A stretch of 56,485 nt of DNA. It comes from CAZQXD01 sp964597315. Lineage in GTDB: Bacteria; Pseudomonadota; Gammaproteobacteria; Competibacterales; Competibacteraceae. A program made the position numbers and the translations under genes. The DNA lies in assembly GCA_964597315.1 (NCBI GenBank), contig CAZQXD010000024.1, positions 1 through 56,485 on the forward strand, in the 5' to 3' direction. Below the pieces are notes generated by a model. The model did no database searches, was not told where the DNA came from, and saw only the letters and a program-made list of their open reading frames with translations. Positions 1-8,219 of this stretch are shown here, piece after piece (positions within the stretch are counted from its first letter, which is position 1; every line of letters begins with the position of its first letter).

Positions 1-138
1 CACCGCCTGACGGGCGGCGCTGGAAGCCACCACCTTGGCGAAGGGGTCGGCGCCGCGCTCGTTGAAAGGCTCGGCCACCGCTTGGGCGGCCCAGGCGTTA
101 ATCAGGGTGACGAAGAAAACGGTGAGATACTTTTTCAT
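1..138 (-). CDS. Exported protein of unknown function, 5' part only
   Basis: The reading frame starts at an ATG preceded by a good ribosome binding site (aggagatcag) and runs off the left edge. Only about 46 residues are visible. They begin with Lys-Lys, followed by a hydrophobic stretch and an Ala-rich region ending in AVAEP, which fits a Sec signal peptide cleaved near residue 22. The visible mature part begins EPFNERGADPFAKVV and matches no family I can name. It lies downstream of sucCD on the same strand, but a terminator separates them, so it is probably a separate unit. Export is inferred from the signal peptide; the function is unknown. Confidence 0.6.
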   Translation of the reverse strand, partial: MKKYLTVFFVTLINAWAAQAVAEPFNERGADPFAKVVASSAARQAV

Positions 139-171
139 GACTGATCTCCTGCGGACTGTGGATTTTTAAGC

Positions 172-188
172 CCGGCGTTATGCGCCGG
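172..188 (-). other. Stem-loop in the leader of the exported-protein gene
   Basis: A perfect 6-bp inverted repeat, ccggcg and cgccgg around a 5-nt loop, lies about 35-50 bases upstream of the start at 138. On the minus strand it is followed within a few bases by a short T/A-rich run (cttaaaaat). It could be a leader hairpin or an operator. The inverted repeat is seen; its role is not known. Confidence 0.3.
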
Positions 189-292
189 TTGATGATCAGC
201 TTACGGAGAGTGTGTATCGGCGGCATTTCGCGGCGGGAGTATTTGGTTTCGGTTGTTTCGGCGCAGTTCGACCAGGCCCTGACCAAGCGCCC

Positions 293-320
293 AAAAAAAA
301 GGGCGCCTAGCGGCGCCCTT
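293..320 (-). terminator. Rho-independent terminator of sucCD
   Basis: Read on the minus strand, a 7-bp GC stem (gggcgcc/ggcgccc around a 4-nt loop) is followed directly by eight T residues. It sits about 20 bases after the sucD stop codon, a textbook position for the end of the sucCD transcript. Confidence 0.9.
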
Positions 321-341
321 GGGATTGGCTCGGCAACTGGC

Positions 342-1214
342 TCAGCCGGAGAAGAACTCCTGCATTCGGGCGCCGATATCCGCCGGAGAACGCACCGTGG
401 CCACGCCAGCGGCCTCCAGGGCGGCGAACTTGTCCTTGGCGGTGCCCTTGCCGCCGGCGATGATGGCGCCGGCATGGCCCATGCGCTTGCCGGGGGGGGC
501 GGTGACACCGGCGATATAGGCCACCACCGGCTTGCGGACGTGGGCCTTGATGTAATCGGCGGCTTCCTCTTCGGCGGAACCGCCGATCTCGCCCACCATT
601 ACGATGCCCTTGGTCTGACGGTCGGCCTCGAACATCTCCAGGCAGTCGATGAAGTTCATGCCGTGGATGGGGTCGCCGCCGATCCCCACGCAAGTGCTTT
701 GGCCCAGGCCGATCTGGGTGGTCTGGTGAACGGCTTCATAGGTGAGAGTGCCGGAGCGGGAGACGATACCGATGGAACCGGCCTTGTGGATATGCCCGGG
801 CATGATGCCGATCTTGCACTCGTCGGGGGTGATCAGGCCCGGGCAGTTGGGACCGATCAGCTTGACATCGCTGCCAGACAGGGCGGCCTTGACCTTGAGC
901 ATGTCCGTTACCGGAATGCCCTCGGTGATGCAGGCGATGACCGTGATGCCGGCATCGAAAGCCTCCAGGATGGCGTCGGCGGCGAAGGGCGCCGGTACAT
1001 AAATCATGGTGGCGTTGGCGCCGGTCTCATCCACCGCGTCGTGGCAGGTGTTGAACACCGGGCGGTCCAAATGGGTATCGCCACCCCGACCTGGAGTCAC
1101 GCCACCCACCAGATTGGTGCCGTAGTCGATGGAGCCCTGGGAGTGAAAAGTCCCCTGCTGGCCGGTGAATCCCTGGCAGATAACCTTGGTGTTCTTGTGG
1201 ATCAGAATGCTCAT
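342..1214 (-). CDS. sucD: Succinate-CoA ligase (ADP-forming) subunit alpha
   Basis: This 290-residue protein is the alpha subunit of succinyl-CoA synthetase. With SucC it converts succinyl-CoA, phosphate and ADP to succinate, CoA and ATP in the TCA cycle. The N-terminus (MSILIHKNTKVICQGFTGQQ) is the CoA-binding Rossmann domain with its GFTG loop. The phosphorylated catalytic histidine lies in GHAGAI (His247), followed by a glycine-rich phosphate loop. Length matches the family (about 290). It starts 25 bases after the sucC stop, so the two are co-transcribed, and the terminator near 300 closes the operon. No other TCA genes lie next to it in this window. Confidence 0.97.
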   Translation of the reverse strand: MSILIHKNTKVICQGFTGQQGTFHSQGSIDYGTNLVGGVTPGRGGDTHLDRPVFNTCHDAVDETGANATMIYVPAPFAADAILEAFDAGITVIACITEGIPVTDMLKVKAALSGSDVKLIGPNCPGLITPDECKIGIMPGHIHKAGSIGIVSRSGTLTYEAVHQTTQIGLGQSTCVGIGGDPIHGMNFIDCLEMFEADRQTKGIVMVGEIGGSAEEEAADYIKAHVRKPVVAYIAGVTAPPGKRMGHAGAIIAGGKGTAKDKFAALEAAGVATVRSPADIGARMQEFFSG

Positions 1215-1239
1215 GAATGGGTTCCCGTGGTGTCTGTGG

Positions 1240-2400
1240 TCACTTGGCGGCGGCCACCGCCTGCTTGGCGGCGTCGGTGAGATCGTCGGCGGCGATGATG
1301 TTCATGCCGCTTTCGGCCAACATCTTGCGTCCAGCCTCCACGTTGGTCCCTTGCAGGCGCACCACCACGGGAATCTTCAGCCCGACGTCCTTGACTGCGG
1401 CGATGATGCCCTCGGCGATCAGGTCACAACGCACGATGCCCCCGAAGATGTTCACCAGGATGGCCTTGATGTTGGCGCCGGAGAGGATCAGCTTGAACGC
1501 CTTGGCCACCCGCTCGGCGGTGGCGCCGCCACCCACGTCCAGAAAATTGGCCGGATCGCCCCCATGGAGCTTAACGATGTCCATGGTAGCCATGGCCAGG
1601 CCAGCGCCGTTGACCATACAGCCGATATTGCCGTCCAGGGCCACATAGTTGAGACCGATCTCGTGGGCGATATGCTCCCGCTCGTCTTCCTGGGTGGGAT
1701 CGCGCATCTCGGCCAGGTCCTTGTGACGGTACAGGGCGTTGTCATCCAGATTCAGCTTGCCGTCCAGGGCCAGCAGCTTGCCATTGCCGGTGACGATCAA
1801 GGGGTTGATCTCCACCAGGGAGGCGTCCCGCTGGGTGAACAGGTGGTACAGGCCGGTCATGACCTTGACCAGGTGGCCCACTTCGTTTTTGTTGAGACCC
1901 ATGGCAAAACCCAATTGCCGGGCCTGATAGGGCATCAGACCGGTAACCGGGTCAACGGCGATATTGATGATCTTCTCGGGGGTCTTGGCGGCCACCTCTT
2001 CAATGTCCATGCCGCCTTCGGAGGAGCCGATAAAGGTGATGCGCCGCCGGGAGCGGTCCACCAGCAGGCTTAGATATAACTCATTGACGATGTCCAGGCC
2101 CTCTTCCACCAGCACGGAGTGGATAGGCAAGCCCTTGTCGCCGGTCTGAATGGTCTTGAGGGTGGAACCCAACATCTGACCGGCCAACTCCTCCACCTCC
2201 TGGAAGCTCCGGGCCAGCTTGACGCCACCGGCTTTGCCCCGGCCCCCGGCGTGGACCTGGGCCTTGACCACCCATACCGAGCCGCCCAATTCCTTGGCCG
2301 CGTCCACGGCCTCCCTAGGGGACGTGGCCTTGATGCCTCGGGGCGTCGCCACGCCAAATTCCCTAAAGAGTTCCTTTGCCTGGTATTCATGCAGATTCAT
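1240..2400 (-). CDS. sucC: Succinate-CoA ligase (ADP-forming) subunit beta
   Basis: This 386-residue protein is the beta subunit of succinyl-CoA synthetase. It carries the ATP-grasp nucleotide-binding domain and the succinate-binding part. The start at 2400 is chosen because the protein then begins MNLHEYQAKELF, the invariant family N-terminus, after a ggtggaaag ribosome binding site; the frame stays open upstream but codes nothing family-like. Other family marks are VVKAQVHAGGRGKAGGVK (ATP-grasp), SSEGGMDIEEVA and a C-terminal ligase domain with NIFGGIVRCDLIAEG. Length matches the usual 385-390. It is the first gene of the sucCD operon. Confidence 0.97.
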   Translation of the reverse strand: MNLHEYQAKELFREFGVATPRGIKATSPREAVDAAKELGGSVWVVKAQVHAGGRGKAGGVKLARSFQEVEELAGQMLGSTLKTIQTGDKGLPIHSVLVEEGLDIVNELYLSLLVDRSRRRITFIGSSEGGMDIEEVAAKTPEKIINIAVDPVTGLMPYQARQLGFAMGLNKNEVGHLVKVMTGLYHLFTQRDASLVEINPLIVTGNGKLLALDGKLNLDDNALYRHKDLAEMRDPTQEDEREHIAHEIGLNYVALDGNIGCMVNGAGLAMATMDIVKLHGGDPANFLDVGGGATAERVAKAFKLILSGANIKAILVNIFGGIVRCDLIAEGIIAAVKDVGLKIPVVVRLQGTNVEAGRKMLAESGMNIIAADDLTDAAKQAVAAAK

Positions 2401-2437
2401 GCGCTTTCCACCCTTAATTTTAGTGTAGAAGTTCAGT

Positions 2438-2446
2438 ATTCTAGCA
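2438..2446 (-). promoter_or_regulatory. Candidate extended -10 promoter for sucCD
   Basis: On the minus strand the sequence TGC-TAGAAT matches an extended -10 element (TGn plus a TATAAT-like hexamer). Transcription would start about 30 bases upstream of the sucC start codon. No good -35 hexamer is seen at 16-18 bp, which is tolerated with an extended -10. This is a motif match only. Confidence 0.4.
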
Positions 2447-2555
2447 AAACAACACCTGAAAAACCCTACTCTTGGTGTTTGCTCTAAACCGACCGCGCCC
2501 AGCGCCGATACCCTCATTTATCAACGGCGAATGCCTTTTCCATGTGGGTAGGCTC

Positions 2556-2561
2556 TATAAT
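2556..2561 (+). promoter_or_regulatory. Candidate -10 box for the pilSR transcript
   Basis: A perfect TATAAT lies 69 bases upstream of the small membrane protein that heads the pilS-pilR group, in the divergent spacer with sucC. No -35 hexamer close to consensus is found at the right spacing, so it may be activator-dependent or fortuitous. Confidence 0.35.
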
Positions 2562-2629
2562 GGATAGTGCGACAATCATGCGGCACGCGGCCGGCGCCGA
2601 CATAACCACTCCCGGAAACCGGGATTTTA

Positions 2630-2881
2630 ATGATGATAGGTTTGAAACAGCTTTTGGTAATCGTCCTGGTCATCGCCGGGATCTGGCTGTTCCGACGCCT
2701 GCGCGCCAGGGTCGGCCCGCGCCGCGAAGCCAACCCGCCTTCTTATCGGGAAACCGTGCGCTGTACGCGCTGCGGAACCCACATTCCCCGCCCCCAAGCG
2801 GAGGTGGCGCCCGAAGGAGGCTGGCGCTGCGGCGACCGGAACTGCATCGAGCGATACGGCTCTCGACGTTCCTCCGGCTGA
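2630..2881 (+). CDS. Small membrane protein, PP0621-like
   Basis: An 83-residue protein with one N-terminal membrane segment (about residues 5-20, LKQLLVIVLVIAGIWLF) and a basic cytoplasmic stretch (RRLRARVGPRR). A CxxC pair follows at about residues 45-48 (VRCTRCGTHIPR), and a further cysteine in WRCGDRNCIERY gives a small zinc-ribbon-like tail. Proteins of this shape (PP0621 family) commonly precede pilS in Gammaproteobacteria. It lies 60 bases upstream of pilS on the same strand. Its biochemical function is not established; the four cysteines suggest metal binding. Spacing and conserved neighbourhood support a real gene. Confidence 0.8.
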   Translation: MMIGLKQLLVIVLVIAGIWLFRRLRARVGPRREANPPSYRETVRCTRCGTHIPRPQAEVAPEGGWRCGDRNCIERYGSRRSSG

Positions 2882-2941
2882 CGGGCAAAGCCATCGCTGC
2901 GGCAAGGACGATTCAGGGACCACGCCCGCGTCATTAGGACC

Positions 2942-4669
2942 ATGGCCAAAAAACCGACCAACAATCTTCGCAGAACCATCATGCCCGGTGGGCTTATGGA
3001 CCAGCGCCACGGCTGGTATGCCTTTCGGATCTTCAACTATTACCGATTGATACTGGCGGCCATGCTGCTGGGGGTGTTCCTGCTTAACGAGGATGCCCGG
3101 CTGCTGGGGGCCGATCACCCTCTGCTGTTCCTGGGCACGGCCGCAGCCTACATGGTCGCGGTGGTGGCCACCATCATCACCAGCCACCGGCGGCGTCCCC
3201 CTCTGCCGATCCAGGTACATATACAGACCCTGGTGGATATCGTGGCCCTGAGCCTGCTGGCCCATGCCTCCGGGGGTAGCGCCAGCGGCTTGAGCATCCT
3301 GCTGGTGCCGGCGGTGGCGGCCAGTGGCATTCTGCTACCCCTGATCTCGTCGCTGTTGGCTGCGCTACTGGCCTTTATGCTGGTGCTGGGAGACTGGCTG
3401 CTGGAACGGTGGTTTATCTATGTACCTGACCAGGACGCTCCTCTCAGCATCGGCCAACTGATAAAATTTACTGAACGGGTTCAAGAGCATAGCGACGATT
3501 TGGTGCGGCTTGGCATGCTCGGCGCCTCCTTCGCCATCGCCGCTTTGCTCACCCACACCCTGGCCGAGCGCGTCCGCAAGAGCGATGAACTGGCCCGCCA
3601 GAGCAACCAGGAACTCCTGGAAATGGCGGAGCTGAACCAAGCCATCGTCCAGCATCTGCAATCGGGCATCATCGTGGTGGACCGGTTTGCCAGGGTGCGG
3701 CTGATCAATGACACCGCCGCCGCTTTGCTCAACTACCATGAGTCGGCCCAGGGTATCGCCATCGGCGAAATTTCTCCCCTGCTCAGCCAACGCCTGGCCG
3801 CCTGGCTCAGTTCCGGGCTTAACAACCCCAAGCCGTTTCGTCAGGATGACCACTTGCCAGACCTCAGCCCCAGTTTCACCCATCTGAGCGGCAACCGAGC
3901 TTACGACACGCTGATCTTTCTGGAAGACAGCACCCAGGCGGCCCAGCGCCTGCAACAGATAAAACTGGCCGCCCTAGGCCGCCTCACCGCCAGCATCGCC
4001 CACGAGATCCGCAATCCCCTGGCCTCCATCAGTCACGCCGCCCAATTGCTGCAAGAGTCCCCCACCGCCAGTGCCGGGGACCGTCGGCTCGGCCAGATCA
4101 TCCATGAGAACGCTCGCCGCGCCAACGAGATCATCGTCAATGTGCTGGACCTGTCCAAGCGGGATAAAGCCAAGCCCGAAAACGTCACCCTGAAGTCCTG
4201 GCTGGAGGACTTCGCCAAGGAATTCATTCGCGGCCAGGGGGAACCACCACCGCACATAGATATTGGCGTGGCCCCCGAGAACCTCACGGTGCGTTTCGAT
4301 CCCAATCAGTTGCGCCAGGTGTTATGGAATCTCTGCGTCAATGCCTGCCGCCATGGCACCTCTCCCAGCCAGCCCCCCCGCATCCGCCTAGCCGCTGGCC
4401 CGGACGCGGTGCGAGGCCGGACTTATCTGGATGTGATCGACTTCGGTCCCGGCATCCCGGAGGCTGAGGCCAAGAATATCTTCGAACCGTTCTTCACCAC
4501 CCAGACCCGGGGCACGGGTCTGGGCCTGTATATCTCCCGGGAGATTTGCGAGGCCAACCGCGCCCAGCTCCAGTATCTGCGCCCCCCCAGGGGGGGTAGC
4601 TGTTTTCGTATCATCTTCTCCAAACCCAGCCGCCAGGATGCCCAGCAATGGAAGCTCGCCGCGCCCTGA
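2942..4669 (+). CDS. pilS: Sensor histidine kinase PilS
   Basis: A 575-residue membrane sensor kinase of the PilS family. The N-terminal 200 residues hold about six hydrophobic segments, followed by a coiled linker and a PAS-like domain (about 225-330). The phospho-acceptor histidine is His354 in ASIAHEIRNPLASI. The ATPase domain shows the N box (LWNLCVNACRHG), G1 (DFGPGIPE) and G2 (GTGLGLYISREI) motifs. PilS phosphorylates PilR, which activates pilin transcription with sigma-54. The stop codon lies 22 bases inside pilR, so translation is probably coupled. A later start at 2996 (MDQRHGWYAF) is possible because the first ATG has a weak ribosome binding site. Confidence 0.94.
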   Translation: MAKKPTNNLRRTIMPGGLMDQRHGWYAFRIFNYYRLILAAMLLGVFLLNEDARLLGADHPLLFLGTAAAYMVAVVATIITSHRRRPPLPIQVHIQTLVDIVALSLLAHASGGSASGLSILLVPAVAASGILLPLISSLLAALLAFMLVLGDWLLERWFIYVPDQDAPLSIGQLIKFTERVQEHSDDLVRLGMLGASFAIAALLTHTLAERVRKSDELARQSNQELLEMAELNQAIVQHLQSGIIVVDRFARVRLINDTAAALLNYHESAQGIAIGEISPLLSQRLAAWLSSGLNNPKPFRQDDHLPDLSPSFTHLSGNRAYDTLIFLEDSTQAAQRLQQIKLAALGRLTASIAHEIRNPLASISHAAQLLQESPTASAGDRRLGQIIHENARRANEIIVNVLDLSKRDKAKPENVTLKSWLEDFAKEFIRGQGEPPPHIDIGVAPENLTVRFDPNQLRQVLWNLCVNACRHGTSPSQPPRIRLAAGPDAVRGRTYLDVIDFGPGIPEAEAKNIFEPFFTTQTRGTGLGLYISREICEANRAQLQYLRPPRGGSCFRIIFSKPSRQDAQQWKLAAP

Positions 4670-6015
4670 TTGTCGATGACGAGGCCGATATACGCGAACT
4701 CATCGAACTGACTCTGGTGCCCATGGGGGTGGCCTGCCTAACCGCAGCCACCCTGGGTGAGGCCAGAGTATTTTTGGATAAACAGCAATTTAATTTTTGC
4801 ATCACCGATATGCGCCTGCCCGATGGCAACGGCCTGGAACTGGTGGCCCATATCCAGCGCCACGACCCCAATTTGCCAGTGGCGGTCATCACCGCCCACG
4901 GCAATGTGGAGTCGGCCGTGGAGGCCCTCAAGCTGGGGGCCTATGATTTTGTCTCCAAGCCTTTCGAGATCGGCGTGCTGCGCAATCTGGCGGACGCCGC
5001 CCTGAAGCTGGCTGGCGGCGACGAGACTCACGAGACTGACAAACCGGTGCTGCTAGGGACCTCGGCGGCCATTGATAAAGTGCGCCTGCTCAGCCGCAAG
5101 CTGGCCCGCAGTCAAGCGCCGGTCTTTATCGGCGGCGAGTCCGGCACCGGCAAGGAATTGGCGGCCCGGTTGATCCATGCCTCCGGTCCTCGGGCGGATG
5201 CGCCTTTTGTGCCGGTGAACTGCGGGGCGATTCCCGAGCATCTCATGGAGAGTGAGTTTTTCGGCTACAAAAAAGGCGCTTTCACCGGCGCCGCCCAGGA
5301 TAAGGCGGGGCTGTTCCAGAACGCCCACAGCGGCACCCTGTTCCTGGACGAGGTGGCGGATCTGCCCCAGTCCATGCAGGTGAAGCTGCTGCGGGCCATC
5401 CAGGAGCGGGCGGTGCGGCCCATTGGCGCTCCCAACGAAGTCCCGGTGGATGTGCGAATTCTCAGCGCCACCCATAAACCCCTGTCGGAGCTGGTTCGCC
5501 AGGGCCAGTTCCGTCAGGATCTGTTTTATCGTCTCAATGTCATCGAACTGCACATGCCCAGCCTGCGGGAGCGGCCCGAGGATATTCCTGAACTGACCGC
5601 CCATATTCTGACCCGGCTCGGCGCTGAAACCGATCTACCCTGCCCGGAACCCACCCAAGAAACCATGCAGGCGCTGCGGGCGTATCCCTTCCCCGGCAAT
5701 GTTCGGGAGTTGGAAAACGTGCTGGAACGGGCCTTTACCCTCTGCGAGGGCACGTCCATCGGTCCCGAGGATCTGAACCTATCCGCCCCGGCCCCCCTTA
5801 ACGTCGATTCTGCGCCCCTAGATAACGCCGACAAGAGCAGCATCACCCTGCCGTCCACCGACACCAATCTGGAAAGCTATCTGGAGGACCTGGAAAAAGA
5901 GGCGATCCTCCAGGCCCTGGAAGCCACTCGATACAATAAAACTGCGGCCGCCGAGAAGCTGGGCATCAGCTTCCGTGCTTTGCGTTACCGGTTGAAAAAA
6001 CTGGGATTATGCTGA
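4648..6015 (+). CDS. pilR: Sigma-54-dependent response regulator PilR
   Basis: A 455-residue NtrC-class activator. The receiver domain (1-120) has the acidic pocket DDEAD and phospho-acceptor Asp54 in CITDMRLPDGNGLEL. The AAA+ domain has Walker A (GESGTGKELAAR), the sigma-54 contact loop GAFTGA (about 210-215), Walker B (GTLFLDEVADLP) and an arginine-rich sensor region. A Fis-type helix-turn-helix (NKTAAAEKLGISFRALRYRL) closes the protein. Adjacency to pilS, with a 22-base overlap, identifies it as PilR rather than another NtrC-type protein. The expected target is the major pilin at 35443, about 30 kb away in this window. Confidence 0.95.
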   Translation: MEARRALIVDDEADIRELIELTLVPMGVACLTAATLGEARVFLDKQQFNFCITDMRLPDGNGLELVAHIQRHDPNLPVAVITAHGNVESAVEALKLGAYDFVSKPFEIGVLRNLADAALKLAGGDETHETDKPVLLGTSAAIDKVRLLSRKLARSQAPVFIGGESGTGKELAARLIHASGPRADAPFVPVNCGAIPEHLMESEFFGYKKGAFTGAAQDKAGLFQNAHSGTLFLDEVADLPQSMQVKLLRAIQERAVRPIGAPNEVPVDVRILSATHKPLSELVRQGQFRQDLFYRLNVIELHMPSLRERPEDIPELTAHILTRLGAETDLPCPEPTQETMQALRAYPFPGNVRELENVLERAFTLCEGTSIGPEDLNLSAPAPLNVDSAPLDNADKSSITLPSTDTNLESYLEDLEKEAILQALEATRYNKTAAAEKLGISFRALRYRLKKLGLC

Positions 6016-6134
6016 ATACACTCCGACAACAGGCCGAAGCCCTGTTTAGGAACCGTTGCCCTGGGGAGGGGTAGAAGACCACAATACCACTAGGCCCTGC
6101 CGGGCGGCGCCACGAGAGATTGCCACGTTTTCCT

Positions 6135-6689
6135 ATGCCCACCGCTTCCATCACTCCCCTATTGGGCTTCGCCGCCTTCAGCGGCGTCGGCAAGACCACC
6201 TTGCTCAAACAGCTGATACCCCGTTTGAGCGCCGCCGGGCTGCGGCTGGGTCTACTCAAACACAGCCACCATGGGTTCAGCTTCGACCGTCCCGGCAAGG
6301 ACAGCGACTTGCTGCGTCGCGCCGGCGCCACCCAACTGATTATCGCCTCCGAGCGGCGCACGGCCCATATCGTGGATCACCCGCGCCGGGAGCCGTCATT
6401 CGCCCAACGGCTGCGCCTATTGGATGACGGCTCCCTGGATCTGATACTGGTGGAGGGCTTTAAAGACCAGGCCATGCCCAAAATAGAATTACATCGACCG
6501 ACACTGGAGCATCCGCTGTTGTGCCCCCACGACCCCCACATCATCGCCCTTGCCTGTGACGCACCGCCCCTCCAGCCTGTGGACATACCGCTACTGGACC
6601 TTAACGACCCGGAAGCGATTGCCCGATTCATTCTCGCGCGTTTCCCATTGGCAGGCTCAGTCCCGATCGGACAGCAGCGTTGCCAATAA
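6135..6689 (+). CDS. mobB: Molybdopterin-guanine dinucleotide biosynthesis protein MobB
   Basis: About 184 residues, a P-loop GTP-binding adaptor that helps MobA attach GMP to molybdopterin. Walker A is visible near the start (AAFSGVGKTTLLKQL), followed by the family signature GLLKHSHHGF and then VEGFKDQAMPKIELHRP. Length is normal (about 170-185). The ATG at 6135 is preferred over a TTG at 6120; neither has a strong ribosome binding site. The 3' end overlaps the convergent DsbA-like gene by 33 bases. mobA is not adjacent, and no molybdoenzyme is encoded in the window. Confidence 0.9.
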   Translation: MPTASITPLLGFAAFSGVGKTTLLKQLIPRLSAAGLRLGLLKHSHHGFSFDRPGKDSDLLRRAGATQLIIASERRTAHIVDHPRREPSFAQRLRLLDDGSLDLILVEGFKDQAMPKIELHRPTLEHPLLCPHDPHIIALACDAPPLQPVDIPLLDLNDPEAIARFILARFPLAGSVPIGQQRCQ

Positions 6690-7292
6690 CGGTTCCAACT
6701 GCCCGTAAGTCTGATAGCCCTGGGAGAGGACATGCAGACCCTCCCCCAAGCGCAGCAACAGGGTGGGAAAGCCCTGTACCCCCAGTTCCCGGGCATAGGC
6801 GTAATCCGCAGCGGTAGCCCGGGCCGTGTGGTCATCGTGATAAGCCCTCAGAAACGCTCCGGCGTCTAAATCCAGGGCAAAGGCCAGGGCGGCCAGGGTC
6901 TGGGGGCGCGTCACATCGTCATTGCGGGCATAAAAAGCCTGCTGCACCGCCTGGTAATAATCATACTCACGCTCCGGGGCCATGCGCCGCACAGCGATCA
7001 CGGCCCGGCTAGCCGGTTCGGTATCATAAATAAAATCGTTTCGGTGCAATAACTTCCATGAAAAAGGCTGGCCGGTGCGACGCTGAACCTCCTCCCAAGT
7101 ATGGCGTAGATGGGCTTCCAGGGTAGCATCCAAGGGAGCCGCATGAGGCCCTGGGCGCAGCCCTCCCATAACCAGCCGCAACCCCACCCGGTCACCGTAG
7201 TCCCCCCGGATCGCGGTCATGACCGGCGTAAACCCCCAACACCAGGAACACATGGGATCGGCTACTAAAATAAACTCTCGCTCTGGGTTCAT
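6657..7292 (-). CDS. DsbA-family (FrnE-like) oxidoreductase
   Basis: A 211-residue thioredoxin-fold protein of the DsbA superfamily. The active-site motif is Cys-Ser-Trp-Cys in DPMCSWCWGF, about residues 14-17, and the cis-proline region is GVQGFPTLLL near residue 175. There is no signal peptide, so it is probably cytoplasmic, unlike true DsbA, and more like the FrnE/2-hydroxychromene isomerase branch. Between the two motifs lies the all-alpha insertion typical of the family (about 60-160). The physiological substrate is unknown. It is divergent from the short-chain dehydrogenase, with 92 bases between the starts, and convergent with mobB. Confidence 0.88.
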   Translation of the reverse strand: MNPEREFILVADPMCSWCWGFTPVMTAIRGDYGDRVGLRLVMGGLRPGPHAAPLDATLEAHLRHTWEEVQRRTGQPFSWKLLHRNDFIYDTEPASRAVIAVRRMAPEREYDYYQAVQQAFYARNDDVTRPQTLAALAFALDLDAGAFLRAYHDDHTARATAADYAYARELGVQGFPTLLLRLGEGLHVLSQGYQTYGQLEPLLATLLSDRD

Positions 7293-7384
7293 GTTATTTT
7301 TCCGTGCGTTCTATCGGCGTCCAGGATAATCCCACAGGCCGCCGCGGACCAAAACCCCCAGCCCAAAGGACATCTAGGCAGGCC

Positions 7385-8218
7385 ATGGAAACCTCGAAAA
7401 CCATACTGATCAGCGGCTGCTCGTCGGGCATCGGCCTTTGTGTGGCCAACGGTCTCAAGGCCCGAGGCCATCGGGTATTCGCCGGCGCCCGCCAGGCATC
7501 GGACGTGGCCCGCTTGCGGGCGCAAGGGCTGGAGTCCCTGTACCTGGACCTTAGGGACCCGGTGTCCATAGATCAGGCAGTGGAACAGGTGCTTACCGCC
7601 ACCGGCGGCGTCCTGGACGCCCTGTTCAACAACGCCGCCTATGGCCAGCCGGGAGCCGTGGAGGATCTCAGCCGCGAGGCGCTGCGGGAGCAATTCGAAA
7701 CCAATTTGTTCGGCACCCACGAACTGACCAATCAGGTGTTGCCGGTGATGCGTCGGCAAGGCCATGGCCGGATCATCCAGAATAGTTCGGTCCTGGGCCT
7801 GGTGGCCATGCCTTACCGGGGCGCCTATAACGCCAGCAAGTTCGCCCTGGAAGGGCTGAGCGATACCCTGCGACTGGAACTCAAGAACACCGGCATTCAT
7901 GTCTCGCTCATCGAACCGGGACCGATTCTCAGCCGGTTTCGGGAAAACGCCTATGCCGCTTTCCTGAAACATATCGACAAGGCCCGTAGCCCCCACCGCG
8001 ACCAATACGAGGCCATGGAGCGGCGGTTGGTCACCCAGGGACCGGCGGCGCCGTTCACCCTCCCCCCCCAGGCTGTACTCGGCAAGGTCACCCATGCCCT
8101 AGAAAGCTCCCGCCCCAGAATTCGCTACTACGTCACGGCGCCCACGTATTTGTTTGCCGCTACCCGACGCCTGTTGCCCTTCGCCGCCCAAGACTGGTTG
8201 CTAGGGAAAATTCGGTAA
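7385..8218 (+). CDS. Short-chain dehydrogenase/reductase
   Basis: A 277-residue classical SDR. The N-terminal nucleotide-binding motif is ISGCSSGIGLCVA (TGxxxGIG type). The structural motif is NNAAYGQ, the catalytic serine lies in IIQNSSVLG and the catalytic Tyr-x-x-x-Lys is YNASK. The acidic residue expected to select NAD is not obvious after the second beta-strand (FAGARQ), so NADP use is likely. The start at 7385 is preferred because it puts the nucleotide-binding strand near the N-terminus; the upstream extension is Pro/Arg-rich and not family-like. The substrate cannot be told from sequence. It ends 1 base before the convergent peptide permease. Confidence 0.9.
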   Translation: METSKTILISGCSSGIGLCVANGLKARGHRVFAGARQASDVARLRAQGLESLYLDLRDPVSIDQAVEQVLTATGGVLDALFNNAAYGQPGAVEDLSREALREQFETNLFGTHELTNQVLPVMRRQGHGRIIQNSSVLGLVAMPYRGAYNASKFALEGLSDTLRLELKNTGIHVSLIEPGPILSRFRENAYAAFLKHIDKARSPHRDQYEAMERRLVTQGPAAPFTLPPQAVLGKVTHALESSRPRIRYYVTAPTYLFAATRRLLPFAAQDWLLGKIR

Positions 8219-8219
8219 C

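Noticed and set aside
180..1280. A 366-codon plus-strand open frame over sucD
   Set aside because: It is the antisense of sucD, with Gly/Ala/His-rich composition and no family likeness; high GC content makes such long shadow frames common.
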